A stretch of 64,000 nt of DNA from Roseicyclus marinus (GTDB lineage Bacteria; Pseudomonadota; Alphaproteobacteria; Rhodobacterales; Rhodobacteraceae): NCBI RefSeq assembly GCF_036322625.1, contig NZ_AP027266.1, positions 2,359,001-2,423,000 on the forward strand. Direction: 5' to 3'. The notes under the pieces were generated by a model. The model was not told where the DNA came from, made no database searches, and saw only the letters and a list, made by a program, of their open reading frames with translations. Below are positions 45,894 to 54,708 of the stretch, in pieces (position 1 is the stretch's first letter; each line of letters begins with the position of its first letter). Position numbers and translations under genes: made by a program.

Positions 45894-46274
45894 TCATCCT
45901 GCCCGCCTGCGGTCCGCAAGGATCGCAGGCGTCTGGGTGATGGCCCACTCCATCAAGGGCCCAAGCGCGTCGATCAGCGACAGGCCGCGCGGCGTCAGGC
46001 CATAGGTCACGGCAGGCGGGGTCGTCGCCTCGACCGAGCGCCAGATCAGCCCGTCAGCCTCCAGCGTCTTGAGGGTGGTCGAGAGCATCCGGCGCGAGAT
46101 GTCGGGCACGGCACGGCCCAGCGCGTTGAAGCGCTGCGGCGCGTCCTTGAGCGTCAGAAGCAAGAGCAGCGACCAGCGATCCCCGATCCGGTCCAGGACC
46201 TGCCGCACCGGGCAGGCGTCAAGATCGCCCGCCCAATCGGCAAGGCGCGTCATGGTCGTGTCAGCCGTCGTCAT
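45894..46274 (-). CDS. HxlR family winged-helix regulator
   Basis: The 126-aa regulator has the HxlR pattern: a conserved Cys near the N-terminus (DACPVRQVLDRIGDRWSLLLL), LKDAPQRFNALGRAVPDISRRMLSTTLKTLEADGLI and PPAVTYGLTPRGLSL. HxlR proteins often sense reactive electrophiles or oxidants via the Cys and repress a divergent detoxification or reductase gene, which fits the NmrA-like gene transcribed away 105 bp upstream. The start MTTADTT is set by homology. It is convergent with sat-cysC, with a 4-bp gap. Confidence 0.93.
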   Translation of the reverse strand: MTTADTTMTRLADWAGDLDACPVRQVLDRIGDRWSLLLLLTLKDAPQRFNALGRAVPDISRRMLSTTLKTLEADGLIWRSVEATTPPAVTYGLTPRGLSLIDALGPLMEWAITQTPAILADRRRAG

Positions 46275-46335
46275 GCGCGGTTCCCCCCATGTTACCTTGG
46301 GCCGTGAACATGCCCTCTGGCGAGGGTTCGGCGCA

Positions 46336-46350
46336 GTCTCTAACTGAGAC
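46336..46350. promoter_or_regulatory. Candidate HxlR operator
   Basis: GTCTC-TAACT-GAGAC, a perfect 5-bp inverted repeat, lies in the divergent promoter region 30 bp before the NmrA-like start. A half-site (GGAGAC) recurs at about 46370. HxlR proteins bind such short palindromes; the assignment is by position only. Confidence 0.45.
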
Positions 46351-46379
46351 CAGCAACGGAAACAAGACTGGAGACTGCC

Positions 46380-47261
46380 ATGACGGATCATCGCCATTCC
46401 CCCATCCTCGTCACCGGCGCGGGCGGCGCGCTGGGGCGGCTTGTGCTGGCCGAGCTGATCGCGCGGGGGGCCACGGAGCTGCGCGCGGGCAGCCGCAGGC
46501 CCGAGGCGCTGGAGATCACCGGGGCCACGCCCCTGCGCGTCGATTTCGACGATGCCGCAAGCCTCGAGGCCGCCTTTGCCGGGATCGAGCGGCTCTTGAT
46601 CATCTCGACCGATGCGATCGATGCGGCGGGCACGCGGGCGCGCCAGCACCGCGCGGCGGTCGAAGCCGCCCGGCGCGCCGGGGTGGGGCATGTGGTCTAT
46701 ACCTCGATGCCTGCACCCACAGCCGATCATCCGATCTTTTTCGCCGCCGATCACCTGGCGACGGAGGAGGCGATCAAGGCCAGCGGGATGGGCTACACGA
46801 TCTTGCGCAACAACTGGTATTTCGAGAACCTGGCCCTGAGCGTGCCGGGCGCGCTGGCCCATGGCGCGCAGCTGACCGCCGCGGGCGCAGGCCGCATCGC
46901 GCATGGCGCACGCGCGGATTTCGCCGCCGCCGCGGCAGGCGCGCTCCTGGGCGAGACACAGAGCGCGACCTATGACCTGTCGGGCCCCGAGGCGCAGAGC
47001 GTCGAGGACCAGATCGCCGCGATCAATGCGGCGCTTGGCAGTGCCATCGCGGTCGTGCCGATGGCGGATGCGGCCCTGGAGGCCACGCTGAGGGATGCGG
47101 AGGTTCCCGGGCCGCTTGCGGCGCTTTTGGTGGGGGCGGACCGCGCCGCGCGCGAGGGGCGGATGGACAAGGTCACCGACCATGTCGAGCGGCTGTCGGG
47201 ACGCAAGCCACAAAGCCTGGCCCAGTGGTTGGGGGAAAACGCCCAGCGCCTGCGCGGGTGA
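46380..47261 (+). CDS. NmrA-like NAD(P)-binding protein (QOR2/YtfG-like)
   Basis: The 293-aa atypical short-chain dehydrogenase has the Rossmann motif LVTGAGGALGRLVL, RAGSRRPEAL, IISTDAID and the ILRNNWYFENL segment typical of YtfG/QOR2 NADPH:quinone reductases and NmrA-like proteins. Enzymes of this type reduce quinones or sense NADP(H). The divergent HxlR regulator suggests induction by quinones or electrophiles. The full-length family is about 285 aa, matching this start. Confidence 0.88.
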   Translation: MTDHRHSPILVTGAGGALGRLVLAELIARGATELRAGSRRPEALEITGATPLRVDFDDAASLEAAFAGIERLLIISTDAIDAAGTRARQHRAAVEAARRAGVGHVVYTSMPAPTADHPIFFAADHLATEEAIKASGMGYTILRNNWYFENLALSVPGALAHGAQLTAAGAGRIAHGARADFAAAAAGALLGETQSATYDLSGPEAQSVEDQIAAINAALGSAIAVVPMADAALEATLRDAEVPGPLAALLVGADRAAREGRMDKVTDHVERLSGRKPQSLAQWLGENAQRLRG

Positions 47262-47273
47262 GATGCCGAGGGA

Positions 47274-47319
47274 CCGGGGCGCTGCCCCGGACCCCGGAGT
47301 TTTTGGGCCAAGATGAAGG
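47274..47319 (+). repeat. Recurrent 3'-end element, copy C
   Basis: Hairpin CCGGGGC-GCT-GCCCCGG followed by CCCCGGAGTTTTTGGG and AAGATGAAGG. It lies 12 bp beyond the NmrA-like stop and between convergent genes. The TTTTT after the CCCCGG arm makes it a plausible terminator. Confidence 0.6.
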
Positions 47320-47356
47320 GGGCGTGGGGCCGGAAAAGGCCCTGACGCTTCGGGCC

Positions 47357-48913
47357 TTACTGGGCGGGGGCGGCGGGGGCGGTCGTCGCCTCGGTCGTGT
47401 CGGGATCGGCGGCGGGGGTCGGGCCGTCGACCGCGGCCCCTTCGGTCGGCAGGCCGTTTTCCCAGGTGCCGCGCAGGACCTCACCGCTGGCGTAGCGCAT
47501 CGTGCCTTCGCCTTCGCGGCGGCCATCGACGAAGCGGCCCTCGTAGACATCGCCATTGGCATAGGTGGCGATGCCGAAGCCGTTGATGTCGCCATCCGCC
47601 CATTCGCCGATATAGGAGAAGGCATTGGGTTCGGGCATGGTGAGCCGCCCCTGCCCTGACCGTTCGCCCGCGACGAAGGTGCCGTCATAGACGGAGCCGT
47701 CGGTATAGGTGGCGCGGCCCTGGCCATGGCGGAGACCGTTTTCCCATTGCCCTTCGTAGCGGTAGCCGTCGGGATGGGTCATCACGCCCTGCCCGTGCTG
47801 GCGGGCGTTGAGGAACTGGCCGACATAGGTGAGGCCGTTGGCATAGGTGGCGGTGCCCTGGCCTTGGATCACGCCTTCGACCCAGTCGCCGGTATAGCCC
47901 GCGCCATCGGGATAGGTGATCGTGCCGGTGCCATGGGGCAGGTCATTGGCGAAACCGCCCTCGTAGATCGAGCCATCGGGATAGGTGACGCGGCCCTGGC
48001 CCGAGATGCGCCCCTCGACCCATTCGCCGACATAGACGAAACCGTCAGTGGCGGTGAAGATGCCGCTGCCGTGGCGCTGGTCGTCGCGAAACTCGCCCTC
48101 ATAGACATCGCCATTGGCATAGCGCACCGTGCCCGTGCCCTGGCGCTGGCCGCCCGCCAGCGTGCCCTCGTAGACATCGCCATTGGGCTGGGTCAGCGTG
48201 CCGGTGCCGGTGATCTGGCCATCGGCCCAATCGCCTTCGTAGATGACGCCATCGGGCATGACGAGCCGGCCCGTGCCCGCGCGCTGGCCCGCGACGAAGC
48301 CGCCCGTATAGGTCGCGCCATCGGGATAGGTGATGGTGCCCTGGCCCTGTTTCTGACCCTCTTCCCACTGGCCTTCGTAGCGGTAGCCGCCGGGGCCGGT
48401 CATGACGCCCTGTCCGTGGTGGAGCGCGTTCACGAAATCGCCAGTATAGCTGATCCCGTTGGAATAGAGGGCAGTGCCCGTGCCGTGGATGCGCCCCTCG
48501 GCCCAGTCGCCTTCGTAGGTGGAGCCATCCGCGAAGGTGATGCGGCCCTGTCCCTCGGGGCGGCCCGCGACGAAGGCGCCTTCGTAGATCGAGCCGTCGG
48601 GGAAGGTGGCGCGGCCCTGGCCGCGGATCTCGCCATCGACCCATTCGCCGGAATATTCATAGCCGTTGGGCAGGCGATAGGTGCCCTGGCCATGCTGGAC
48701 GCCGTTGCGGAACTGGCCTTCGTAGATCCCGCCATTGTCGTATTGCTGGATGTCGGTGACGAGCGGAAGGGCGCCTGCCGCGGGATCGGCGGGCAGCGCC
48801 TGGGGCTCTGCCTGTTGGGCGGGAACAGGCGTGACGGAGAGGAGGCCCGCGCAGAGGAAGGTGGCGGAAAGGAGCATGGCGGGGCGTGCCATGGCTTGGG
48901 TCTTGCTGAACAC
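47357..48913 (-). CDS. Exported protein with 19 MORN repeats
   Basis: The 518-aa product has a signal peptide (about 1-33, ending VTPVPAQ) and an uninterrupted run of 19 MORN units of 23 residues (consensus PDGxxYEGxFxxGxxxGxGxxxY) from about residue 58 to 493, then a Pro/Ala/Thr-rich tail. MORN proteins bind lipids and partner proteins and form elongated rods; the bacterial periplasmic ones are poorly known. GTG 48913, preceded by GGGAGG, is chosen over ATG 48943. Unit 17 is two residues longer (PEPNAFSYIGEW). Function is unknown; a structural cell-envelope role is inferred. Confidence 0.9.
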   Translation of the reverse strand: MFSKTQAMARPAMLLSATFLCAGLLSVTPVPAQQAEPQALPADPAAGALPLVTDIQQYDNGGIYEGQFRNGVQHGQGTYRLPNGYEYSGEWVDGEIRGQGRATFPDGSIYEGAFVAGRPEGQGRITFADGSTYEGDWAEGRIHGTGTALYSNGISYTGDFVNALHHGQGVMTGPGGYRYEGQWEEGQKQGQGTITYPDGATYTGGFVAGQRAGTGRLVMPDGVIYEGDWADGQITGTGTLTQPNGDVYEGTLAGGQRQGTGTVRYANGDVYEGEFRDDQRHGSGIFTATDGFVYVGEWVEGRISGQGRVTYPDGSIYEGGFANDLPHGTGTITYPDGAGYTGDWVEGVIQGQGTATYANGLTYVGQFLNARQHGQGVMTHPDGYRYEGQWENGLRHGQGRATYTDGSVYDGTFVAGERSGQGRLTMPEPNAFSYIGEWADGDINGFGIATYANGDVYEGRFVDGRREGEGTMRYASGEVLRGTWENGLPTEGAAVDGPTPAADPDTTEATTAPAAPAQ

Positions 48914-49115
48914 GGCTGTCGCCTCCCTGTTGCCCGAGGCCATTGGGTCTGGTTGGCGCGCAGGCTAGGGGGTCGGGCGCGTCTCCGCAACGGCTTTGCG
49001 GGGGCTTTGCTGGGGCCGTCGCGTGGGCCTTGCGGGGAGAAGGGCGGGCCTGCCCCTTGGCCTCGGGGCGCTTTCTGTTACATCTGCCGCGACACTGAGC
49101 GCGAAGGGGGCCGAC

Positions 49116-50774
49116 ATGGCCGAGAGGTTCCGGCTGAGCCTTGCACAATTGAACCCGAGTGTGGGCGATCTGCGGGGCAATGCCGCGCTGGCGCGCGCCG
49201 CATGGGCACAGGCGCGGGAGGCCGGGGCCGACATGGTGGCCTTTCCCGAGATGTTTTTGACCGGCTACCAGTTGCAGGACCTGGTGGGCAAACCGGCCTT
49301 TGCCGCCGATGCGAGCCGGGTTCTGGCCGATCTGGCGCGCGACTGTGCCGAGGGGCCCGCCATCGGGATCGGCGCGCCGCTGCCCGGCGGCGACAAGCCC
49401 TTCAACGCCTATTTCGTCTTGCAGGGCGGCAAGATCACGGCGCAGGTGCTGAAGCACCATCTGCCCAATTACACGGTCTTTGACGAGAAGCGCTATTACC
49501 ATGCGGGCGACCCGTCGGGGCCGGTCCGGGTGGGGCCCGTGCGGATCGGCATTCCGATCTGCGAGGATGCGTGGTTCGAGGATGTGACCGAGACGCTGGC
49601 CGAGACGGGGGCGGAGATCCTGCTGGTGCCCAACGGCTCGCCCTATCACCGGGGCAAGATGGACACGCGGCAGGCGATCATGGTCGCGCGCGTGATCGAG
49701 ACGGGGCTGCCCTTGGCTTACGTGAACCTCGTGGGCGGGCAGGATGACCAGGTGTTCGACGGGGCGAGTTTCGTTCTGAACCCGCATGGGGTGCTGGCCT
49801 GCCAGATGCCCGCCTTTGACGACGGGCTGTTCCATGTCGATTTCGAGCGCGGCCCCGAGGGATGGCAGGCCGTGCCGGGCGACAAGGCCACGCTGCCGGG
49901 ACCCTGGGAGGCCGATTATCGCGTCATGGTGACGGGTTTGCGCGATTATTGCGCCAAGACGGGATTTTCCCGCGTGCTTCTGGGCCTGTCGGGAGGGGTG
50001 GATTCGGCGCTGGTCGCGGCCATCGCGGTGGATGCGCTGGGGGCGGAGAATGTCCGCTGCGTGATGCTGCCCTCGCGCTTCACCTCGCAAGCCTCGCTCG
50101 AGGATGCGGAGGCGGTGGCGCGGCTTTTGGGGGTGAAGCTCGATACCGTGCCGATCGGGGCGGCGCATGAGGCGGTGCTGGGAACGCTCGCGCCGATGTT
50201 CGAGGGGCGCGCGCCCGATCTGACCGAGGAGAACATCCAGTCGCGCCTGCGCGGCGTGATGCTGATGGCGCTGTCCAACAAGTTCGGCGAGATGCTGTTG
50301 ACCACCGGCAACAAGTCCGAGGTCGCGGTGGGCTATGCCACGATCTATGGCGACATGGCGGGCGGCTACAATCCGATCAAGGATCTTTACAAGACCCGCG
50401 TCTTCGAGACCTGCCGCTGGCGGAATGCCCATCATGCCGGGTGGATGAAGGGACCGGGGGGCATGGTGATCCCGGCGGCCGTGATCGACAAGCCGCCCAC
50501 CGCCGAATTGCGCGAGAACCAGAAGGACGAGGACAGCCTGCCGCCCTATCCGGTGCTGGACGAGATCCTCGAGATGCTGATCGACAAGGAGGCGTCGGTC
50601 GCGGATCTGGTCGCCATGGGCCATGACCGGGACGTGGTGAAGAAGGTCGAACACCTTGTCTACATCAGCGAATACAAGCGCTTCCAGTCGGCGCCGGGGG
50701 CAAGGTTGACGGAACGGGCGTTCTGGTTGGACCGGCGCTATCCGATCGCGAACCGGTGGCGCGACGAGGGGTGA
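49116..50774 (+). CDS. nadE: Glutamine-dependent NAD+ synthetase
   Basis: The 552-aa enzyme amidates nicotinic acid adenine dinucleotide to NAD+. The N-terminal nitrilase domain carries Glu (VAFPEMFLTGYQ), Lys (LKHHLPNYTVFDEKR) and Cys (IPICEDAWFE), which hydrolyses glutamine. The C-terminal synthetase has the PP-loop LLGLSGGVDSALVAA and LLTTGNKSEVAVGYATIYGDM. The start ATG 49116 is preceded by GAAGGGGG; an earlier start at 48996 is unsupported. It is followed immediately by two REPINs. Confidence 0.96.
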   Translation: MAERFRLSLAQLNPSVGDLRGNAALARAAWAQAREAGADMVAFPEMFLTGYQLQDLVGKPAFAADASRVLADLARDCAEGPAIGIGAPLPGGDKPFNAYFVLQGGKITAQVLKHHLPNYTVFDEKRYYHAGDPSGPVRVGPVRIGIPICEDAWFEDVTETLAETGAEILLVPNGSPYHRGKMDTRQAIMVARVIETGLPLAYVNLVGGQDDQVFDGASFVLNPHGVLACQMPAFDDGLFHVDFERGPEGWQAVPGDKATLPGPWEADYRVMVTGLRDYCAKTGFSRVLLGLSGGVDSALVAAIAVDALGAENVRCVMLPSRFTSQASLEDAEAVARLLGVKLDTVPIGAAHEAVLGTLAPMFEGRAPDLTEENIQSRLRGVMLMALSNKFGEMLLTTGNKSEVAVGYATIYGDMAGGYNPIKDLYKTRVFETCRWRNAHHAGWMKGPGGMVIPAAVIDKPPTAELRENQKDEDSLPPYPVLDEILEMLIDKEASVADLVAMGHDRDVVKKVEHLVYISEYKRFQSAPGARLTERAFWLDRRYPIANRWRDEG

Positions 50775-50788
50775 AACGGGGCGGTGGC

Positions 50789-50856
50789 GTAGGGTGGGTG
50801 GAACCCGCCGGACGTGCATCGGCGTGAACGGCGGTGGTGGGTTGCACCCACCCTAC
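50789..50856. repeat. REPIN of family 2, copy 1 (68 bp)
   Basis: Two inverted REPs: GTAG + GGTGGGT-GGA-ACCCGCC on the left and GGTGGGT-TGC-ACCCACC + CTAC on the right, with about 26 bp between. The ends are GTAG on both strands. The nadE stop is 14 bp upstream. Confidence 0.8.
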
Positions 50857-50898
50857 GGGCGTGATCGGTGTGGGACGCGCGGGGGACGGGGCGGTGAC

Positions 50899-50966
50899 GT
50901 AGGGTGGGTGGAACCCACCAATCGTGCATCGGCATGAACGGCAGTGGTGGGTTTCACCCACCCTAC
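50899..50966. repeat. REPIN of family 2, copy 2 (68 bp)
   Basis: A tandem near-copy of the preceding REPIN with the same length and orientation: GTAG + GGTGGGT-GGA-ACCCACC on the left and GGTGGGT-TTC-ACCCACC + CTAC on the right. The two copies start 110 bp apart and share most of the internal spacer (GTGCATCGGC-TGAACGGC). Confidence 0.8.
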
Positions 50967-50989
50967 GGTCGTGATCGTCAGGACATCAA

Positions 50990-51014
50990 GGTGCGCCTGA
51001 AGGCGGCACCCTAC
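50990..51014 (-). repeat. REP hairpin, family 1, GGCGGCACC subtype
   Basis: Family 1 unit with one extra G in the right arm (GGTGCGCC-TGAA-GGCGGCACC, then CTAC). The same variant occurs at 62730, so these two form a sublineage. Confidence 0.8.
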
Positions 51015-51028
51015 CCAAGGGGGATGCC

Positions 51029-51049
51029 GCAGGGTGGGTGGACCCCACC
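51029..51049 (+). repeat. Single family 2 REP with altered foot
   Basis: GCAG + GGTGGGT-GGA-CCCCACC. The GTAG foot has become GCAG and the right-hand partner is missing, so it is probably an inactive half-REPIN. It ends 12 bp before the DUF1150 gene. Confidence 0.6.
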
Positions 51050-51061
51050 AGACGCGCCCCC

Positions 51062-51289
51062 TCAATGCACGCTGACGGGTGTCATGTCATTCTGGCGGGC
51101 CACGACGAAGGCCAGCTTGCGGTCCTTGACCAGTGCAAGCCGTTCGCCGGTTTCGCTGCCGATGGCATAGAGCGTCTCGATCCCCTTGGCCTGTTCGCGG
51201 ATCTCGTCGGGCAGGTCGGCCACGGCGACGGGGCGGATATAGACGATGGGCCGGCCCTGCGGCGTGGCGGCGTCGTGATCTATGGTCAT
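51062..51289 (-). CDS. DUF1150 family small protein
   Basis: This 75-aa protein contains the segment IVYIRPVAVADLPDEIREQA and GETGERLALVKDRKLAFVVARQND, the DUF1150 pattern found in alphaproteobacteria beside small heat shock genes. It starts 4 bp after the hsp20 stop and is surely cotranscribed, so a stress-related role is likely, but no activity is known. The start MTIDHDAATP was chosen by homology; the open frame extending upstream overlaps hsp20. Confidence 0.88.
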   Translation of the reverse strand: MTIDHDAATPQGRPIVYIRPVAVADLPDEIREQAKGIETLYAIGSETGERLALVKDRKLAFVVARQNDMTPVSVH

Positions 51290-51293
51290 CTGT

Positions 51294-51728
51294 TCAGCCC
51301 TCCTTTCGCTTGGGACCCGCGCCATTGATGCGGATCGTCTGCACCACGGTTTCGGGTTGGCTGCGGCGCAGGTCGATGTGCAACAGCCCGTGTTCCATCG
51401 AGGCCCCCGCGACCTCCACCCCTTCGGCCAGCACGAAGCTGCGCTGGAACTGCCGCGCGGCGATGCCACGGTGGAGAAAGACGCGCTCGGCCCCCGCCTC
51501 GGCCTGACGACCGCGGATCACGAGCTGGCGATCCTCGAGCGTGATGGTCAGGTCATCCTCGGCAAAGCCTGCAACGGCCAGCGTGATGCGATAGGCGTTT
51601 TCGCCCTTCTGTTCGATGTTGTAGGGCGGGTAGCCATTGGCATCTGCCTTGGCGGTGCGTTCCACCAGGCGTTCCAGTTGATCGAACCCCAGAAGGAACG
51701 GGTGCGATCCGAGCGTCAGTTTCGTCAT
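51294..51728 (-). CDS. Small heat shock protein Hsp20 (IbpA-like)
   Basis: The 144-aa chaperone has the alpha-crystallin domain (about 40-125: PPYNIEQKGENAYRITLAVAGF, DDLTITLEDRQLVIRG, GIAARQFQRSFVLAEGVEVAGASMEHGLLHIDL) and a C-terminal IRI motif (TIRINGAGPKRKEG). It holds unfolding proteins for refolding by DnaK/GroESL (groESL lies at 58-60 kb). ATG 51728 gives the MTKLTLGSHPFLLGFDQL N-terminus typical of alphaproteobacterial IbpA. The 213-bp divergent gap to the YdcH gene should hold its promoter; I could not identify a clear sigma-32 site. Confidence 0.95.
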   Translation of the reverse strand: MTKLTLGSHPFLLGFDQLERLVERTAKADANGYPPYNIEQKGENAYRITLAVAGFAEDDLTITLEDRQLVIRGRQAEAGAERVFLHRGIAARQFQRSFVLAEGVEVAGASMEHGLLHIDLRRSQPETVVQTIRINGAGPKRKEG

Positions 51729-51941
51729 GCGGGGCACATCCTTGCGATTAAGCGATCTGCACATGCGGCACGCGCCCCGGTTTCGGCGGCGCGCCCACCC
51801 CCAAGATATGGAGGCTTGCGGCCCGCGTGCAAGGCCCGGTCATCATCCCGCCTGCCCCGCTCCCGAGGCTTGGCGCAGACGGAGCGGCGCGCTAGACTGC
51901 GGCTTCGGCCCCAAGAAGACAAAGCGATCGGACCGCCCGGC

Positions 51942-52169
51942 ATGAATGCCCCCAAAGGCCCCAGCGAACTCACGCACGAGGATGTGCTGCGCATCAAGCT
52001 CGAGGTGCTCAAGCGCGAGCATCGCGATCTCGACGATGCGATCGCGGCGCTGCATGACGCGGTGAACCCCGACCAGCTGACCCTCAAGCGCCTGAAAAAG
52101 CACAAGCTTCTGCTCAAGGACAAGATCGCGCGGATCGAGGATGAACTGACCCCCGACATCATCGCCTGA
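51942..52169 (+). CDS. YdcH/DUF465 family small coiled-coil protein
   Basis: This 75-aa protein is mostly helical, with the DUF465 pattern [18 protein letters not shown] then [21 protein letters not shown]. Members bind no known ligand; some bacteria carry several copies. The start is ATG 51942 in front of [16 protein letters not shown]. It lies 79 bp upstream of purE on the same strand and could be cotranscribed. Confidence 0.9.
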   Translation: MNAPKGPSELTHEDVLRIKLEVLKREHRDLDDAIAALHDAVNPDQLTLKRLKKHKLLLKDKIARIEDELTPDIIA

Positions 52170-52248
52170 GCGGGGCCCGCGCCGCATTGCGCCCGGGGCG
52201 CGCGCGGCTATAGTGCGGCGCTCAATCCGGGGTCGGAGGGCAAGGCGC

Positions 52249-52737
52249 ATGGCCGAGATCGAGGTGGGAATCATCATGGGCAGCCAGTCGGACTGGCCCA
52301 CGATGCGCGAGGCCGCCAGCATTCTGGACGAATTGGGCGTGCCCTACGAGACGCGCATCGTATCGGCCCATCGCACGCCGGACAGGCTGTGGGAGTATGG
52401 GCGCGCGGCGGCGGGCCGGGGGCTCAAGGTGATCATCGCGGGCGCGGGCGGCGCGGCGCATCTGCCCGGCATGATGGCGTCGAAAACGAGGGTGCCGGTG
52501 ATCGGTGTGCCGGTCCAGACCAAGGCCCTGTCGGGCGTCGATTCGCTCTATTCCATCGTGCAGATGCCCAAGGGCTACCCGGTGGCCACGATGGCGATCG
52601 GGGCGGCGGGCGCGGCCAATGCGGGGCTGATGGCGGCGGCGATCCTGGCCACGTCGGATGCCGCCTTGGCCGAACGGCTCGACGCGTGGCGCGCGGCGCT
52701 GTCGGCCTCCATCCCCGAGGAGCCGCAAGATGACTGA
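52249..52737 (+). CDS. purE: N5-carboxyaminoimidazole ribonucleotide mutase
   Basis: PurE class I (162 aa) moves the carboxyl group of N5-CAIR to give CAIR in purine synthesis. It has [27 protein letters not shown] and [37 protein letters not shown], which carry the active-site Ser, His and Asp residues. A GGAGGG site precedes ATG 52249. It overlaps purK by 8 bp, as expected for the PurE-PurK pair. Confidence 0.97.
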   Translation: MAEIEVGIIMGSQSDWPTMREAASILDELGVPYETRIVSAHRTPDRLWEYGRAAAGRGLKVIIAGAGGAAHLPGMMASKTRVPVIGVPVQTKALSGVDSLYSIVQMPKGYPVATMAIGAAGAANAGLMAAAILATSDAALAERLDAWRAALSASIPEEPQDD

Positions 52738-53800
52738 GCCGCTCGCGCCCGGCGCGACCATAGGCATCCTCGGCGGGGGGCAACTGGGCCGGATGCTGTC
52801 GATGGCGGCGGCGCGGCTCGGCTATCGCTGCCATATCTATGAACCGGGTCCGGCCCCTGCCGCCGATGTGGCCCATGCGCTGACCACCGCCCCTTACGAG
52901 GATCTCGAGGCGCTGCGCCGCTTTGCGCAGGGGTGCGATCTCATCACCTATGAATTCGAGAATATCCCGGCCGAGGCGCTCGACGTGCTGGCCGAAACCA
53001 CGCCGCTTTTCCCCGACCGCCGCGCGCTGGAGGTGAGCCAGGACCGGCTGACGGAAAAGACCTTCCTGTCCGGCCTCGGCCTTGCCACGGCCCCTTTCGC
53101 GCCCATCGACGGGCCGGGCGATCTGGCGACGGCGCTTTCGGTCACGGGCACGCCCGCGATCCTGAAAACGCGCCGCTTCGGCTATGACGGAAAGGGACAG
53201 GCCCGCGTGATGGCGCCCGAGGCGGCAGAGGCCGCGCTTGCCAGCCTCGAAGGGGCGCCTGCCATCGCCGAGGGCTTCGTGCGCTTTTCCAAGGAAATCA
53301 GCGTCATCGCCGCGCGTGGCCGGGACGGAAGCGTCGCCGCCTTCGATCCGGGCGAGAATGTCCATGTCGACGGCATCCTGTCGACCACGACGGTGCCCGC
53401 CGCCCTGCCGCTCAAGCTGCGGACCGATGCGGTGCTGATCGCCTCGCGCATCCTGAACGCGCTCGATTACGTGGGCGTGATGGGCGTGGAATTGTTCGTC
53501 ACGCCCGAGGGGCTTGTCGTCAACGAGATCGCGCCGCGTGTCCATAATTCGGGCCATTGGACGCAAGCGGGCTGCGCTGTCGACCAGTTCGAACAGCATG
53601 TCCGCGCCATCGCGGGTTGGCCGCTCGGCAACGGGGCGCGCCATGCGAATGTGGTGATGGAAAACCTGATCGGCGCGGATGTGGCCCGCGTGGGCCAGCT
53701 TGCCGCCGAACCCGGCGTTCAGGTCCATCTCTACGGCAAGGCCGAGGCGCGGCCGGGCCGCAAGATGGGTCACATCAACCGCGTGACCGGCGCAGCCTGA
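52730..53800 (+). CDS. purK: N5-carboxyaminoimidazole ribonucleotide synthase
   Basis: PurK (356 aa) is an ATP-grasp enzyme that makes N5-CAIR from AIR, bicarbonate and ATP. Motifs are [29 protein letters not shown], the ATP-grasp core with [13 protein letters not shown], and [17 protein letters not shown] near 275. The start ATG 52730 overlaps the purE stop. A half copy of the recurrent 3'-end motif follows the stop. It supplies PurE; GARS (PurD) at 19 kb is the other pathway gene here. Confidence 0.97.
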   Translation: MTEPLAPGATIGILGGGQLGRMLSMAAARLGYRCHIYEPGPAPAADVAHALTTAPYEDLEALRRFAQGCDLITYEFENIPAEALDVLAETTPLFPDRRALEVSQDRLTEKTFLSGLGLATAPFAPIDGPGDLATALSVTGTPAILKTRRFGYDGKGQARVMAPEAAEAALASLEGAPAIAEGFVRFSKEISVIAARGRDGSVAAFDPGENVHVDGILSTTTVPAALPLKLRTDAVLIASRILNALDYVGVMGVELFVTPEGLVVNEIAPRVHNSGHWTQAGCAVDQFEQHVRAIAGWPLGNGARHANVVMENLIGADVARVGQLAAEPGVQVHLYGKAEARPGRKMGHINRVTGAA

Positions 53801-53812
53801 GGCGCGGCCGCT

Positions 53813-53835
53813 CCTTCATCTTTCCCCAAATATGC
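53813..53835 (-). repeat. Half copy of the recurrent 3'-end element
   Basis: On the minus strand this reads CATATTTGGGG then AAAGATGAAGG, the right-hand half of the element seen at 17075, 32836, 47274 and 61469, without the GC hairpin. It lies between the convergent purK and lipase genes. Confidence 0.5.
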
Positions 53836-53866
53836 ACGGCCCAACGCCTGCCATCGGGCGCCGCGC

Positions 53867-54643
53867 TCATTCGATGAGCGATTCCAGCGCCCCGATATAG
53901 TCGAGATCCGCGACAAAGGCCCCGTCGCGCAGAAAGGCCATGGTCTGGGCGATGACGCGGGGGTTGTTCATCATGAAGGTATGGGTGACCGGCAGGGTGA
54001 TATGGCCCGCCATGCCCGCGACCCGCGTGCTGTCGACGGCGACCTTGCCGTCATCCTCGCCGGGGATCAGGGCGGAATAGATCGGGTTCAGCGTCTGGTT
54101 GCCCGCGATCACGCCAAGGTCGAAATCAACGGGCGGCAGGCGGCTCGGCAGATCGGCGGGGCCTGTGCCAAGCTGCTGTCCGGCGGGGCCGTTGATCCAT
54201 TCGAAAGCGTCGAGCCGGCCCAGCACATCCACAAGCTCCGATCCGGCATTGGGGGGCGCCAGCATCACGACGCGCCCCATCGATGCAGGCCGCGCACCGC
54301 CTTGGGCGAGCGTGTAGCGAAGCAGGATGCCGCCCATGGAATGGGTGACGAAATGCACCCGCCTGTCGCCACAGGCGGCAACGGCCGGAACAAGTGTTGC
54401 CGCCGCAAGATCGGCGATGGGCGCGCGGGTCGAGGGATAGCCCTGGTTGACGACCATGTAGCCCTCGGCCTCGAGCGCCTCTTCCATCAGGAAGAGCGAG
54501 TTTTCCGTCCGCGCAAGGCCATGGAGCAAGATCACGCAATCCTGTGCCCCGGCCACGGGCGGTTCCTCCGCATGGGTTGCGGATACGAATAGGCCAAGAC
54601 CAAGAAAGAGCACGGGCAGGATACGGATCATGGGTTGCAACAT
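53867..54643 (-). CDS. Exported alpha/beta hydrolase (lipase-like)
   Basis: The 258-aa product has a signal peptide ([25 protein letters not shown]) and an alpha/beta hydrolase fold with [20 protein letters not shown] (oxyanion region), the nucleophile motif THSMGG (Ser about 113) and a late His in [12 protein letters not shown]. The strand-turn [14 protein letters not shown] resembles triacylglycerol lipases. Two starts are possible, ATG 54643 and ATG 54631; the first is used. The protein probably acts in the periplasm on lipids or esters; the substrate is unknown. Confidence 0.85.
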   Translation of the reverse strand: MLQPMIRILPVLFLGLGLFVSATHAEEPPVAGAQDCVILLHGLARTENSLFLMEEALEAEGYMVVNQGYPSTRAPIADLAAATLVPAVAACGDRRVHFVTHSMGGILLRYTLAQGGARPASMGRVVMLAPPNAGSELVDVLGRLDAFEWINGPAGQQLGTGPADLPSRLPPVDFDLGVIAGNQTLNPIYSALIPGEDDGKVAVDSTRVAGMAGHITLPVTHTFMMNNPRVIAQTMAFLRDGAFVADLDYIGALESLIE

Positions 54644-54708
54644 AGGTGCGCCTGCCCTGCGCCGCGAGGGGGATTGTCGCCGCCCCGACGCTGCGTCACT
54701 CTGCGCCC

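Noticed and set aside
43907..45919. 670-residue minus-strand open frame opposite sat-cysC
   Set aside because: It mirrors the conserved sulfurylase/kinase frame and has no family features.
48657..50819. 720-residue minus-strand open frame opposite nadE
   Set aside because: NadE motifs are on the plus strand, and this frame runs across the intergenic region into the MORN gene out of frame.
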